A stretch of DNA of 64,000 nucleotides from JAICJR01 sp963848495 (GCA_963848495.1 CAWKDV010000002.1:1-64000); one strand, 5' to 3'. Shown: positions 15,911 to 24,772, counted from the first letter of the stretch. Notes: generated by a model not told the origin, from the sequence alone. Made by a program: numbers and translations.

Positions 15911-16318
15911 TCACGCCCGCGGGTAGTGGAACGTCTGGCTCTGCGTGACCTTGGCGGCGAGCGAGCCGTCGTCGAGCGTCAGCTCGGTCTCGACCACGAT
16001 CAGCGTGCGGCCCCTGTGCAGCGGGCGCGTGGTGGCGGTGAGGGCGCCCTCGCGCACGGCGCGCAGGAAGTTCGTCTTCGACTCGATCGTGGCGGTGCCG
16101 GACGAGCCCTCCGGCAGGTTGAGGAAGGCGCACAGCCCGCCACAGCTGTCCGCGAGCGCCATCACCGCGCCGCCGTGCATCAGGCCGCCCGAGGTGCAGA
16201 GCTCGGGCGCCCAGGCCAGACGCCCGCGCACGACCTCGGGCGACGCCTCGAGCAGCTCGATCCCGAGCAGCTTGGCGAAGGGCATTGCGTCGCGCAGGTT
16301 GAGCAGGGCCTCGTCCAC
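15911..16318 (-). CDS. PaaI-like hotdog-fold thioesterase
   Basis: A 135-residue hotdog thioesterase. LCTSGGLMHGGAVMALADSC is the helix and active-site segment (HGG motif); IESKTNFLRAVREG and TRPLHRGRTLIVVETELT form the sheet. Such proteins hydrolyse acyl-CoA thioesters, often phenylacetyl- or aromatic-CoA. It starts with GTG and is the last gene of a four-gene operon (ArsR, VOC, methyltransferase, thioesterase), six bases after the methyltransferase stop. Confidence 0.9.
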   Translation of the reverse strand: MDEALLNLRDAMPFAKLLGIELLEASPEVVRGRLAWAPELCTSGGLMHGGAVMALADSCGGLCAFLNLPEGSSGTATIESKTNFLRAVREGALTATTRPLHRGRTLIVVETELTLDDGSLAAKVTQSQTFHYPRA

Positions 16319-16323
16319 AGCGG

Positions 16324-17088
16324 CTAGTCCCTGCGCCCGGCGAGCAGCACCCAGCGCTGCGCGACGTGGAGCACGCCGGATTCGTCCTCGTGCGCCTCCA
16401 GGCCGGTGGCCTCGCCCCCGGCGACCTCCGCGCGCAGGGCCGCCAGCACCTGCTCGGTGACCCCGGGCGGGGGATAGGCCCGCTCCATCCAGGGCTCGGC
16501 GGGGATCGCCTGCCGGCGCTCGTCGCGCTCGAGGAGCCGGACGTCCGAACGCTCGAGCAGCGCGGCCAGCTCGCCCTCGGCGAGAGCCGTGGTGTGCGAC
16601 GGGTCGCGCAGGCGCTCGAGCTCGTTGTGGCGCGCGCCGCCGTCGACCATGTCGATCACCGCCACGGTGCCGCCCGGCCTCACCACGCGGGCCATCTCGC
16701 GGGCGACCGGCTCGGGGTCGGGGAGGTGGTGGAAGGCGAAGCGGCTGACCGCGACGTCGAAGGAGCCATCGAGGAACGGCATCGCCGCGGCGTCGGCCTC
16801 GACGAAGAGCACGTTGCGCACGCCGTCGCGCTCGGCACCCTGTGCGCCGGTCTCGAGCATCTCGCGCGTGAGGTCGAGCACCACGAACTGGCGCGCGCGC
16901 TCCGACAGGAGGCGCGACAGGTGGCCGGCGCCGCCGCAGACGTCGAGCACGAGCAGCTCGGGCGACAGCGGCAGGTGGGCGCCGATCCAGTCGGCGATGT
17001 CACGGTCGCCGAACAGGTTGCGCTTGGCCGCGAAGCCGGGCGCTTGGCGCGTGAACTCGCGCCTGACCACGTCGCCGTGCTCGGCCAC
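16324..17088 (-). CDS. Class I SAM-dependent methyltransferase (UbiE-like)
   Basis: A 254-residue methyltransferase. Motif I is LLVLDVCGGAGHLSRLL; the acidic end of strand 2 is VVLDLT; then FVEADAAAMPFLDGSFDVAV and SRFAFHHLPDPEPVAREMAR, followed by VVRPGGTVAVIDM. This is the UbiE/Methyltransf_11 pattern. GTG start at 17088, four bases after the VOC stop, indicates one operon. The substrate is not predictable. Confidence 0.88.
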   Translation of the reverse strand: MAEHGDVVRREFTRQAPGFAAKRNLFGDRDIADWIGAHLPLSPELLVLDVCGGAGHLSRLLSERARQFVVLDLTREMLETGAQGAERDGVRNVLFVEADAAAMPFLDGSFDVAVSRFAFHHLPDPEPVAREMARVVRPGGTVAVIDMVDGGARHNELERLRDPSHTTALAEGELAALLERSDVRLLERDERRQAIPAEPWMERAYPPPGVTEQVLAALRAEVAGGEATGLEAHEDESGVLHVAQRWVLLAGRRD

Positions 17089-17092
17089 GGCG

Positions 17093-17533
17093 CTAGGCGA
17101 GCCCCTTCTCGGTCAGCTGGCGCAGCGCGCCCGGTCGCTTCTCGAGCTCGGAGAGGTCCATCCCGCTCAGCACCCCGGGCGTCTTCGTGAACTGGATGTC
17201 GCGGTAGTCCACGACCTGGATGTGGTTGCCCCAGGGATCGCGGAAGTCGAGGAAGCGGCTCGAGGAGGTCTCGACTCCGGCGGCTTGGAGCGCCGCGCGG
17301 GTCGCCTCCTTGTCGTCGACGACCAGGCCGAAGTGCCGCCGCCCGTCGGGTCCGCTGGTCCGTCCTTCGGACAGCGCGATGAACTGGTCGCCCATGTCGA
17401 TGAACGCCATCCCGGGCTCGTGGTCGACCTGGCGAACGTCGAACACGCTGCCGTAGAAGCGCAGGGCCTCCTCCAGGTCGCCCACCTCGATGGCGACGTG
17501 GTTGATGCCGACGAGTCGCGGTCGCGCGGACAT
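17093..17533 (-). CDS. VOC/glyoxalase superfamily protein
   Basis: A 146-residue vicinal-oxygen-chelate protein: GINHVAIEVGDLEEALRFYG at the N-terminus and DFRDPWGNHIQVVDY near residue 110. His and Glu-like metal positions are plausible (NHVAIE, HFGLV, NHIQV). Families of this kind include dioxygenases, isomerases and resistance proteins. The start codon at 17533 abuts the ArsR stop directly, so the two are co-transcribed. Confidence 0.88.
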   Translation of the reverse strand: MSARPRLVGINHVAIEVGDLEEALRFYGSVFDVRQVDHEPGMAFIDMGDQFIALSEGRTSGPDGRRHFGLVVDDKEATRAALQAAGVETSSSRFLDFRDPWGNHIQVVDYRDIQFTKTPGVLSGMDLSELEKRPGALRQLTEKGLA

Positions 17534-17863
17534 CTAGCCGGCGGGCGACCCGCCTTCGATCAGGACGTCGAGCAACCCCGGGAAGCGCTCGTCGAGGTCG
17601 TCGCGGCGCAGGCTCATGAAGCGCTCCGTGCCGTCCGCGCGCGTGCGCGTGACGCCTGCCTCGCGCAGCAGGCGCAGGTGGTAGGAGCAGGTCGAGGCCG
17701 GCAGCCCGAGCACGTCCTGGAGGTCGGTGCAGCGGCGCTCCCCGCCGTCGGCGAGCTCGCGGACCATGGCCAGGCGAAGCGGATCGCCAACGGTGCGCAG
17801 GATCGTGGCGAGGTCCAGCTCGGAGGCGGATGGGTGACGGATCGCTCGTACTGGTGTGACCAC
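17534..17863 (-). CDS. ArsR/HTH-type repressor of the divergent MFS locus
   Basis: A 109-residue winged-helix protein: LATILRTVGDPLRLAMVREL, RRCTDLQDVLGLPASTCSYH, then HLRLLREAGVTRTRADGTER. The GTG at 17863 is the best start because in-frame sequence further upstream crosses the intergenic palindrome. The gene is divergent from the MFS exporter and heads an operon with VOC, methyltransferase and thioesterase genes. It probably binds the palindrome at 17886-17901 and controls both directions, by analogy to ArsR-type drug or small-molecule responders. Confidence 0.85.
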   Translation of the reverse strand: MVTPVRAIRHPSASELDLATILRTVGDPLRLAMVRELADGGERRCTDLQDVLGLPASTCSYHLRLLREAGVTRTRADGTERFMSLRRDDLDERFPGLLDVLIEGGSPAG

Positions 17864-17885
17864 GAGAACTATGCTACAACCATAT

Positions 17886-17901
17886 TTCCAAATATTTGGA
17901 A
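17886..17901. promoter_or_regulatory. Perfect 16-bp palindrome TTCCAAATATTTGGAA
   Basis: A gap-free 16-bp palindrome, strikingly AT-rich for this genome, sits between the divergent ArsR and MFS genes, 23 bases from the ArsR GTG and about 70 from the MFS ATG. It is the expected size and position for a dimeric winged-helix operator overlapping both promoters. Confidence 0.7.
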
Positions 17902-17971
17902 CTACCGTACGAGTCTCACAGAACCGACCGCCCCGACGTTCAACAGCCAGACCCGTAGGAAGGAAGCCAGG

Positions 17972-19192
17972 ATGTCCCCGCAAATCCTCCCCAAGCTCTC
18001 CAAGACCCCGGCGTTTGCGCTCGTCGCAGCGATCATCGGGCTGGCCCTGTTCGCGTCGGCGACCCCGTCCCCGCTCTACGGCCTCTACCAGCAGGAGTGG
18101 CATTTCTCCACTCCGGTGCTGACCTTGATCTACGCCGTCTACTGCTTCGGTGTGCTGGCAGCGCTCCTCCTGGTCGGGCGGATCTCCGACGACCTGGGGC
18201 GGCGGCCGGTGCTGCTGGCGTCCCTCATCGGCCTGCTCGGGGCCGCCGTGCTGTTCGCGCTGGCGCGCTCCGTGGGCTGGCTGTTCGCGGCCCGCGCGCT
18301 GCAGGGGCTGACCACCGGCGCCGCACTCGGCGCCGCCGGCGCCGCGCTGCTCGACCTGCACCCGCGCCAGGACGGCCAGCACGCCGGCCTCGTCAACGGC
18401 GTGGTCAGCGCCAGCGGGATCGGCGCCGGTGCGCTCGTCTCGTCGCTGCTCGTCGAGTACGCGCCGGATCGCCTGGTCACGCCGTTCATCGTGCTGAGCG
18501 CGCTGGTCGCGCTGGCGCTCGCCGCAACGCTTGCTCTGCCTGAGCCGGTGGCGCGCGAAAGCCGTGTCCGCTTCAAGCCGCAGCGCCCGCGGGTGCCGGC
18601 CGCGATTCGCGCTCCGTTCGTGCTCTCCGGCCTCGGCGTGCTGGCCTCATGGTCGATCGGAGGCCTCTACCTGGCGCTCGGGCCGGCGCTCGCGTCGGAG
18701 CTGCTGCAGACGCACAGCCACCTCGCCGGCGGCGCGGCGGTGCTGGCACTCGCCGTGCCCGGCGCGCTGTCGCAGGTCGTCTGGCACGGGCTCGAGCCGC
18801 GGCGCGCGGCGTCGATTGGCGCGGCCGTGCTGGCGCTCGGCATGGCGCTCACCGGTGCGTCGCTGTCCACCGGGTCGGCGCTGCTCTTCTTCGGCTCGAC
18901 CGGGATCATGGGTATCGGCTTCGGCCTCGCGTTCCTGGGCGCTCTGCGATCGCTGATGGCGGTCGTGCCCGACCACCAGCGGGCCGAGGTGATGTCCGCC
19001 TTCTACGTCGTGGCCTACCTGTCGATCTCGGTGCCGGCCGTCGCGGCCGGGCTGGCCGTGCCGACGCTGGGGCTCGAGCCGACGTTCCGCGTGTTCGCCG
19101 GCGGCGTGGCGGTGGTGGCGCTCGCGGTCTCGCTGCTTGCGGCGCAGGGCGTGACGATCCGCCAGAGCCTGGTTCGCGCCACTTCGCGGTAG
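17972..19192 (+). CDS. MFS transporter, probable efflux
   Basis: A 406-residue, 12-helix major facilitator protein. The N-terminus AFALVAAIIGLALFASATPS is helix 1; the loop 2-3 signature is GRISDDLGRRPVLLAS; GAAGAALLDLHPRQDGQHAG follows helix 4. The AAGGAAGCCAGG sequence precedes the ATG at 17972. Placement opposite an ArsR repressor with a shared operator suggests inducible export of a small molecule that may also be a substrate of the VOC, methyltransferase and thioesterase enzymes. Its 3' end overlaps the convergent glycosyltransferase-like gene by 178 bases. Confidence 0.88.
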   Translation: MSPQILPKLSKTPAFALVAAIIGLALFASATPSPLYGLYQQEWHFSTPVLTLIYAVYCFGVLAALLLVGRISDDLGRRPVLLASLIGLLGAAVLFALARSVGWLFAARALQGLTTGAALGAAGAALLDLHPRQDGQHAGLVNGVVSASGIGAGALVSSLLVEYAPDRLVTPFIVLSALVALALAATLALPEPVARESRVRFKPQRPRVPAAIRAPFVLSGLGVLASWSIGGLYLALGPALASELLQTHSHLAGGAAVLALAVPGALSQVVWHGLEPRRAASIGAAVLALGMALTGASLSTGSALLFFGSTGIMGIGFGLAFLGALRSLMAVVPDHQRAEVMSAFYVVAYLSISVPAVAAGLAVPTLGLEPTFRVFAGGVAVVALAVSLLAAQGVTIRQSLVRATSR

Positions 19193-20487
19193 CCCGCGTC
19201 GGCGACGGGCAGCCACGGCGCGCCGGGGCCGCGACGAGCCTGCACCACCGCGCCGTCGGCCGCGACGAAGCCCACGCGCCCCAGGTGCACGCGCAGGGCC
19301 CACGCGAGTCGCGGCACCGCATAGAGGTGGGTGACCGGACGGCCGCAGGCCAGCACACGGTCGCGGCCGCCGGCGAGGTGGATGACCGTGGGCAGCGTGC
19401 GCTGAAGCTCCGCCTCGTGGCGCACGCCAGGGGCGGGCGCGCGCAGGGCGCTCGCGCGTGGGTAGGTCCACGGCAGCGACAGTGCGACGACCAGCGCGAG
19501 CGCCAGCGGAGCCACCAGCCGCGGCGCGATCCCGGCGCGCGCCAGGACGCTGCGGCCCAGCTCGGTCCAGCCCACGCCCGCCACCACGCAGGCGACGCCG
19601 GCCGGGCCGATGAGGTAGCGCGGGTTGCCGCTGTAGCCCTCCTGCGTCATCACGGCGACGAGCACGACCCAGGCGAGCACGACCAGCGCGAGCACGGTCG
19701 TGACCCGCTCGAGCCCCGGGCGCGGCCGCCGGCGCGCGAGCGCAAGTCCGAAGCCGACGAGCGCGGGGAGCACGAGGGCGGTGGTGGCGCTCGAGAGGAG
19801 CGCCAGAGCCGGGTGGTGAGCCAGGGCCGGCACCTTCGAGCCTGGGGTGGGCTCGCGGGCGCGGCCGGCGCCACGCAGCGGGTCGCCCGAGCCGAGCAGG
19901 TCGGGCACGAGCCAGAGCGCGACCACGCCCGCGGCGCCCAGCAGCGCGCGGCGCCGCAGCGCCGGCTCGCGCCGGCAGAGCCAGAGCGCGTACAGACCCG
20001 CGAACGGCCAGACCTCGGGCCGCAGGAGCGACGCCAGGAAGCCGAGCGCGAGCGCCTGGCGGTGGCGGCCGTCGAGGTGGCGGTCGACCGCGCACAGCAG
20101 GAGCCCGATGAGCAGGCCCTCCGAGTAGCCGATCCAGCTGCTCCACAGCCAGCCGCGGCTGAGCACGAGGGCGGCGGCCGCGAGCACGCCCGCCACCGGG
20201 CTGCCCGCGAGCCGCGCCGCCACGCGGTAGGCGAACACGAGGCCGAGCAGCGCCCCGGCGCGCGCCACCGCGAGCCACAGCCAGGGAGCGGCGGAGCCGG
20301 CCGGCGCGAACAGCGTGGTGAACACGACCGGCAGCGGCTTCCACGACGGGCCGCCGGCGGTGCTGAGGTCGAGGTGCGCGATCTCACGGCCCCAGACGAG
20401 CCACGCCATCGGGTCGTAGCTCGGGGCGGACGGCAGGAGCAATGACAGCGCGGCCAGGGCCAGGCAGCCAAGTGCCACGCGCTTCAC
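19015..20487 (-). CDS. Polytopic membrane glycosyltransferase-like protein
   Basis: A 490-residue protein with about ten hydrophobic helices and an acidic first extracytoplasmic loop (SYDPMAWLVWGREI), as in C-type polyprenol-sugar-dependent glycosyltransferases (families 39/83/87). SRGWLWSSWIGYSEGLLIGL and GYSGNPRYLIGPAGVACVVA are typical middle segments. A soluble tail begins near residue 375. The last 40 or so residues, after RTRLWRIVTPC, are low complexity (Ala/Thr/Ser) and lie antisense to the MFS gene, so they may be an extension beyond the ancestral end. Function as a transferase is inferred from topology. Confidence 0.7.
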   Translation of the reverse strand: MKRVALGCLALAALSLLLPSAPSYDPMAWLVWGREIAHLDLSTAGGPSWKPLPVVFTTLFAPAGSAAPWLWLAVARAGALLGLVFAYRVAARLAGSPVAGVLAAAALVLSRGWLWSSWIGYSEGLLIGLLLCAVDRHLDGRHRQALALGFLASLLRPEVWPFAGLYALWLCRREPALRRRALLGAAGVVALWLVPDLLGSGDPLRGAGRAREPTPGSKVPALAHHPALALLSSATTALVLPALVGFGLALARRRPRPGLERVTTVLALVVLAWVVLVAVMTQEGYSGNPRYLIGPAGVACVVAGVGWTELGRSVLARAGIAPRLVAPLALALVVALSLPWTYPRASALRAPAPGVRHEAELQRTLPTVIHLAGGRDRVLACGRPVTHLYAVPRLAWALRVHLGRVGFVAADGAVVQARRGPGAPWLPVADAGYREVARTRLWRIVTPCAASSETASATTATPPANTRNVGSSPSVGTASPAATAGTEIDR

Positions 20488-20507
20488 GCGCGGAAGTATT
20501 CAGGACG

Positions 20508-20540
20508 TTCCGCCCGGGCGGCTGACCCGCCCGGGCGGAA
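20508..20540. terminator. Strong stem-loop after the peptidase gene
   Basis: A perfect 14-bp inverted repeat (TTCCGCCCGGGCGG, 20508-20521, and its complement, 20527-20540) with a 5-base loop lies 9 bases past the stop of the large peptidase gene (minus strand) and before the glycosyltransferase-like gene. There is no T-run, but stems like this commonly terminate transcription in high-GC actinobacteria. Confidence 0.65.
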
Positions 20541-20548
20541 GCTGTGCG

Positions 20549-23500
20549 CTAGCCCACGCTGTACTGGTACGGGATCGCCAGCAGCTCGCTCCCGAAGGTC
20601 AGGAAGTTGCTGAAGTCGTCCACGAACAGCGTGCCCCTCACGACCGTGCCGGGCCGGCCGCTCGGGGTGATCGTGACCCGCAGCGTTCCCGTCTTGCCGG
20701 ACCCGACCGTGACGGGCTTGAACGCCGCGGCGTTCGGGTCCACCGCCTGCAGGAACACGTCGCCCGTCGACGCGTCGGCGTCCAGGTCGAAGCCCGCCGT
20801 GCGGGCCACGAGGCCGGTGCTGACCGTGCCGGCGGTGACCGGGGCGCTGAACGGCCCCACGGCCGTGGGCGCGATGAACCAGATGCTCGGCGTGAGCTCC
20901 GGCGCGCTGAACTGGCTCGCCGCCGTGTTGCCCGAGCTGGTGGCCAGGAGATGCGGGTCTCCGAAGCCCCAGTCGAACGAGACCGGCCGTGTGGCCTTCG
21001 CCGCCGCGAACGCCGTGCTTGTCTGCGACGGCATCAGGTACTGCGGCGGGATGTCGTCGGGCGACAGCGGCAGCGCCAGGTTCTGGTCGGGGACCAGCCC
21101 CAACAGCGGCAGGTCCTGGGTGTCCGGCAGGCGCGGGTCGAGGAACAGGTCCTCTGCCGCCGGCCCGCCGTTGCCGACCTTGATCGTGGCGTGCACCGCC
21201 TTGCCCGCCTTGAGCACGGTGCTCGAGCTGTTCGGCAGCCCGCTCACCGTCGCCTTCGGCGCCGCGAACGTCACGCGGCCGTTGAACGGCGTGGACAGCG
21301 CGTTGCCGCCCACCGGGTTGGTGATGTCGACGACGAACCGCCAGCGGCCGGGCTGCGGATTCAGGTGGTAGGCCTGAAGCGCGTGCCCCGACGTGGTGTT
21401 GCCGGCGGCATCCGCGCGCGTGGTGCTCTCGGATGCCACGGCCTGGCCGTTCGGGTCGATCAGGAACCCGTTGATGTTCGTGCCAGCGTTGTCGGGGAAC
21501 GTCACCGTCACGCCGAGCTCCGGCTTGCCCGAGGGCACGTCGAAGTCGAACGCGTTCTCCTGGCCGGGCGAGAACGCGCGGCCGTTGCCGCCGATGATCG
21601 TGCCGGCGAAGCTGCCGCCGCTCGACCCGATCGAGACGAGCGAACGCATCGAAATCGGCACGACGTTGTGCTTGCCGGAGCTCGAGTCGAACACGAGGTC
21701 CTGGTTCGAGTCGCCGGCGCTGCGCGGCAGCGTGACGTTCAGGTGGAAGCTGCCGGTCTGGCCCGGCGCCAACGAGACCGCGGACGGCGTGACCTGCACT
21801 CCGCCGCTGTAGCGCTGGCTGGCGAACTCCCAGTGCACCGGCCCGTTGAAGGTGCCGTCGCGGCGGAAGATGATCGCCGTCCAGGTGCCCGCGGCGGGCG
21901 CGTGGACGTCGACCTCGCCGTGGTTGCCGTCACCCTGCGGGCGCGTGTAGGCGGCGAAGTTGCCGTTCGGGTCGATCAGCGTCAGGCCGACGCGCGCCTG
22001 CGGTCCGGGCCAGGAGTCGTAGGCCACCAGCCGCTCGATGCCGGCGGGCACGCTGAAGGTCACCTTCTGGTACGGCACGGTCGTGCCGAACTGGTCCACG
22101 AAGGTGGGGCTGTTCGCGGCGAGGTTCACCGTTCCCTTCGTGTCGGCCACGTTGCTCGTGATCGCGCGCGTGTGCGCATGAACGATCTGCGTGGCCGATC
22201 CGACGTTCGTCACCTTCACGTCGGGAGCGTTCGCGCTCGTGCCGGCCTCGCCGCTGAGGTCGACCTGCGTCTGGCCGAACAGCAGCCCGTTGCCGGTCGG
22301 GGCCGGTGTGCCCTGCGACGTCGCCACCGAGCGGGCGGCCTGCACGGCGGCGAGCGTGTCCATCTCGCCCGCGCCCTGCTCGGAGCTCGGGAAGCCGAGG
22401 TCGCCCGCCGTGCTGTCCAGGATCTGCCTCACGAGCGCCGGCGAGGGCGTGCGCCCGTTGTGGGTCTGGCGATACGCCTGCACCACGAGGGCGGCGCCGC
22501 CCGCGATGAACGGGGCGGACTCGCTCGTGCCGCCGAACTGCTGGATGGGCGAGCCGTCCCCAGCGAAGTTCGAGCACTCCTCGTAGACGTCCACGTCCGC
22601 GCTGCAGAGCGCCCAGCCGGTCTCGCCCGGCGCCACCAGGTCGATCAGGCGCCCGTCCTGGGTGAAGCCCGCGGATTCGATCGACGAGATGTTGTCGCTC
22701 AGCCAGCCGTGGTTGGCGAACTGGAACGCGTACTCCTCCGACTGCGCGTAGCCGCGGAAGTTCGTGCTGGCGCCCGCGGCGATCACCGACGGGTCGGTGG
22801 CGGCCGAGCCGATCGTCGACTCGACGCCGGCATCGCCCGTGCTCTCCACCACGGTCGCGCCCGCGGCCACGGCCTGGGCGTTGAACATGCGGGTGAGGTC
22901 CTGCGCGGTGTCCGGGATCGGGTTCTCGCCGAACGACTCGCTGAGGATGTCCGTGTGGTCGTGCGAGACGGCCCAGTCGAGCCCCTGCAGGACGGTCGAG
23001 TCGAACGACAGGTTCGAGTTGCCGAACACCTTCATGCCGATCAGCGAGGCGCCCGGCGCGATGCCCTGGATGCGGATGTTGCAGCCCTTCGGCAGCGGAT
23101 GCGCCGGGTTGTTGAAGGTCGAGAGGTCGTAGACCTGCCGGCCCTGCGCGGCGATCGAGCTCGCGTCGCCGAAGGCCTCGGCGGCGCCGGTCGCGGCGTT
23201 CGGGCCGTCACCGCTGAAGTCGCGGTAGTCGATGAAGACCTTGGAGCCGTCGGGGCGGACGAAGTCCGGATTGCCCGTGTCGAGCCCGTCGGCGAAGAAG
23301 GCGACCTTCACGCCGTCGCCGTTCGCGAGCTGCCGCGCCTGCGGCGCGTTCGGGTCGTCGAAGGCGGTGTGCGTGGTCTGGAGCGCCTCCGGCTCGAGCA
23401 GCGGCTTGCTCGGGTCGCTGGGGCAGGTGCCGGGCACGGGTGTGCCGTTCGGCGCCGTGGCAGCGGCGCGCGCACGCGTGCCTGGGTTGGCGGGCTTCGG

Positions 23501-23923
23501 CAGCGTGATCGCCGCGTCGGGCACGACCTTCGCCACGGCCTTGTTGTGGCGCAGCCTGGCCGCCTCGCCGGCGGAGATGCGGGCCGCGAAAGCGTTGAGG
23601 GTCGTGAACTGGTGGCTCACTCGGCCGCCCGAGCGGGCGACCTGGGCGACCAGCGGCTGCTGGTCGGCGCGCACCGCGCGCACTCGCGCGGACACGAGGC
23701 GGCGCGTGGCGGGCAGCGCGCGATGCTGGCTGCGCAGCACGACGATCATGCGCTGCGACGAGCTGCGACCGACCGCGCTGATCACCCGCGAGCGCGACAG
23801 GCCGCGGTAGTGTGGTCGATGCGCCGGCCCACTGGCCAAGGTGACGCCCGTGACGGCACCTCCCGCGATCAGAATCCCAACGCCTGCCGCAGGCAAGCGC
23901 CAACCAAAGCGAAACTGGCGCAC
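20549..23923 (-). CDS. Large secreted subtilase-fold peptidase with sedolisin-like active site
   Basis: An 1124-residue exported protein. A signal/anchor helix (residues 10-31) is followed by an inhibitor-I9-like propeptide (about 50-140) and the peptidase domain (about 190-530). The subtilisin Asp loop reads ADGLD (211-215). The helix that carries His in subtilisins reads EAFGDASSIAAQG, so there is no His; instead E249 and D253 are spaced E-x3-D. The oxyanion loop is STGDAG with Asp (D364) where subtilisins have Asn, and the nucleophile is S467 in GGTSESAP. Glu, Asp, Asp and Ser in this order match the S53 sedolisin layout. The remaining 600 residues contain beta-rich modules (DPNG repeats, GNGGPAAEDLFLDP) probably for binding or surface attachment. 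Either an acid-type sedolisin-like protease or an inactive fold. Confidence 0.85.
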   Translation of the reverse strand: MRQFRFGWRLPAAGVGILIAGGAVTGVTLASGPAHRPHYRGLSRSRVISAVGRSSSQRMIVVLRSQHRALPATRRLVSARVRAVRADQQPLVAQVARSGGRVSHQFTTLNAFAARISAGEAARLRHNKAVAKVVPDAAITLPKPANPGTRARAAATAPNGTPVPGTCPSDPSKPLLEPEALQTTHTAFDDPNAPQARQLANGDGVKVAFFADGLDTGNPDFVRPDGSKVFIDYRDFSGDGPNAATGAAEAFGDASSIAAQGRQVYDLSTFNNPAHPLPKGCNIRIQGIAPGASLIGMKVFGNSNLSFDSTVLQGLDWAVSHDHTDILSESFGENPIPDTAQDLTRMFNAQAVAAGATVVESTGDAGVESTIGSAATDPSVIAAGASTNFRGYAQSEEYAFQFANHGWLSDNISSIESAGFTQDGRLIDLVAPGETGWALCSADVDVYEECSNFAGDGSPIQQFGGTSESAPFIAGGAALVVQAYRQTHNGRTPSPALVRQILDSTAGDLGFPSSEQGAGEMDTLAAVQAARSVATSQGTPAPTGNGLLFGQTQVDLSGEAGTSANAPDVKVTNVGSATQIVHAHTRAITSNVADTKGTVNLAANSPTFVDQFGTTVPYQKVTFSVPAGIERLVAYDSWPGPQARVGLTLIDPNGNFAAYTRPQGDGNHGEVDVHAPAAGTWTAIIFRRDGTFNGPVHWEFASQRYSGGVQVTPSAVSLAPGQTGSFHLNVTLPRSAGDSNQDLVFDSSSGKHNVVPISMRSLVSIGSSGGSFAGTIIGGNGRAFSPGQENAFDFDVPSGKPELGVTVTFPDNAGTNINGFLIDPNGQAVASESTTRADAAGNTTSGHALQAYHLNPQPGRWRFVVDITNPVGGNALSTPFNGRVTFAAPKATVSGLPNSSSTVLKAGKAVHATIKVGNGGPAAEDLFLDPRLPDTQDLPLLGLVPDQNLALPLSPDDIPPQYLMPSQTSTAFAAAKATRPVSFDWGFGDPHLLATSSGNTAASQFSAPELTPSIWFIAPTAVGPFSAPVTAGTVSTGLVARTAGFDLDADASTGDVFLQAVDPNAAAFKPVTVGSGKTGTLRVTITPSGRPGTVVRGTLFVDDFSNFLTFGSELLAIPYQYSVG

Positions 23924-23995
23924 GGACCTACCCCTTTACTGGACGGAGCTGCCCCTCATAGGCAGCCAAATCCCGGACGGTATACCACGCTTCTG

Positions 23996-24772
23996 ATGAC
24001 GATGGACTGGAGCCTCGGACGCTACGAGCACACAGCGGCGCAGCTGCTGCCGGCCGCGCGAGTGGTTGTCGACGTCGCGGCGCCGTCTCCGGGAGAACGT
24101 CTCGTCGACGTCGGCTGCGGCACCGGCAACGCGGCCCTGCTGGCGGCGGCGAGCGGCGCGACCGTGACGGGAGTCGACCCGGCGCCGCGGCTGCTGGAGG
24201 TGGCGCGCGCGGAGGTCGCCGCGCGCGGTCTCGACGTCACCTTCCTCGAGGGTGAGGCCGCGAGCCTGCCGCTCGAGGACGGCAGCGTGGACGTGGCGAT
24301 GTCGGTGTTCGGCGTGATCTTCGCGCCCGACGCCGCGGCCGCGGCCGCCGAGCTCGCGCGCGTGTGCGCGCCGCGTGCGCGCGTGGTGCTCACCGCCTGG
24401 ATCCCGGAGGGCGCCGTCAGGGAGGCGGTGCAGGCTTCGCGCGAGGCGCTCGGCGCGCCGCCCGGGCCGCCGCCGTTCGCGTGGCACGACCGCGAATCGC
24501 TGGCCGGCCTCCTGGGCCCGCACGGCTTCGAGGTCGAACTGAGCGAGCACGAGCTGGCCTTCAGGGCCGCGTCGGCCGAGGACTACGTTGCCGGCGAGCT
24601 CGAGAACCATCCGATGTGGGTGGCCGGGCGAATGCAGCTCGAAGCGCGCGGGGGGATGGCCGAGCTGCGCGAGCGCGTGGTCGGGATCCTCTCGGCCGGC
24701 AACGAGGACCCGGACGGCTTCCGCGTGACCAGCCGCTACGTCGCGGCGGTGGCGCGGCGCGACCGCGTGTAG
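23996..24772 (+). CDS. Class I SAM-dependent methyltransferase
   Basis: A 258-residue protein opening MTMDWSLGRYEHTAAQLLPA. Motif I is LVDVGCGTGNAALLAAASGA, strand 2 ends in VTGVDPAP, motif II is FLEGEAASLPLEDGSVDVAM and motif III follows in CAPRARVVLTAWIP. The SVFGVIFAPDAAAAAAEL pattern is common in actinobacterial Methyltransf_25/11 proteins. It is divergent from the peptidase gene (72-base gap) and its 3' end overlaps the convergent cupin gene by 37 bases. Confidence 0.87.
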   Translation: MTMDWSLGRYEHTAAQLLPAARVVVDVAAPSPGERLVDVGCGTGNAALLAAASGATVTGVDPAPRLLEVARAEVAARGLDVTFLEGEAASLPLEDGSVDVAMSVFGVIFAPDAAAAAAELARVCAPRARVVLTAWIPEGAVREAVQASREALGAPPGPPPFAWHDRESLAGLLGPHGFEVELSEHELAFRAASAEDYVAGELENHPMWVAGRMQLEARGGMAELRERVVGILSAGNEDPDGFRVTSRYVAAVARRDRV

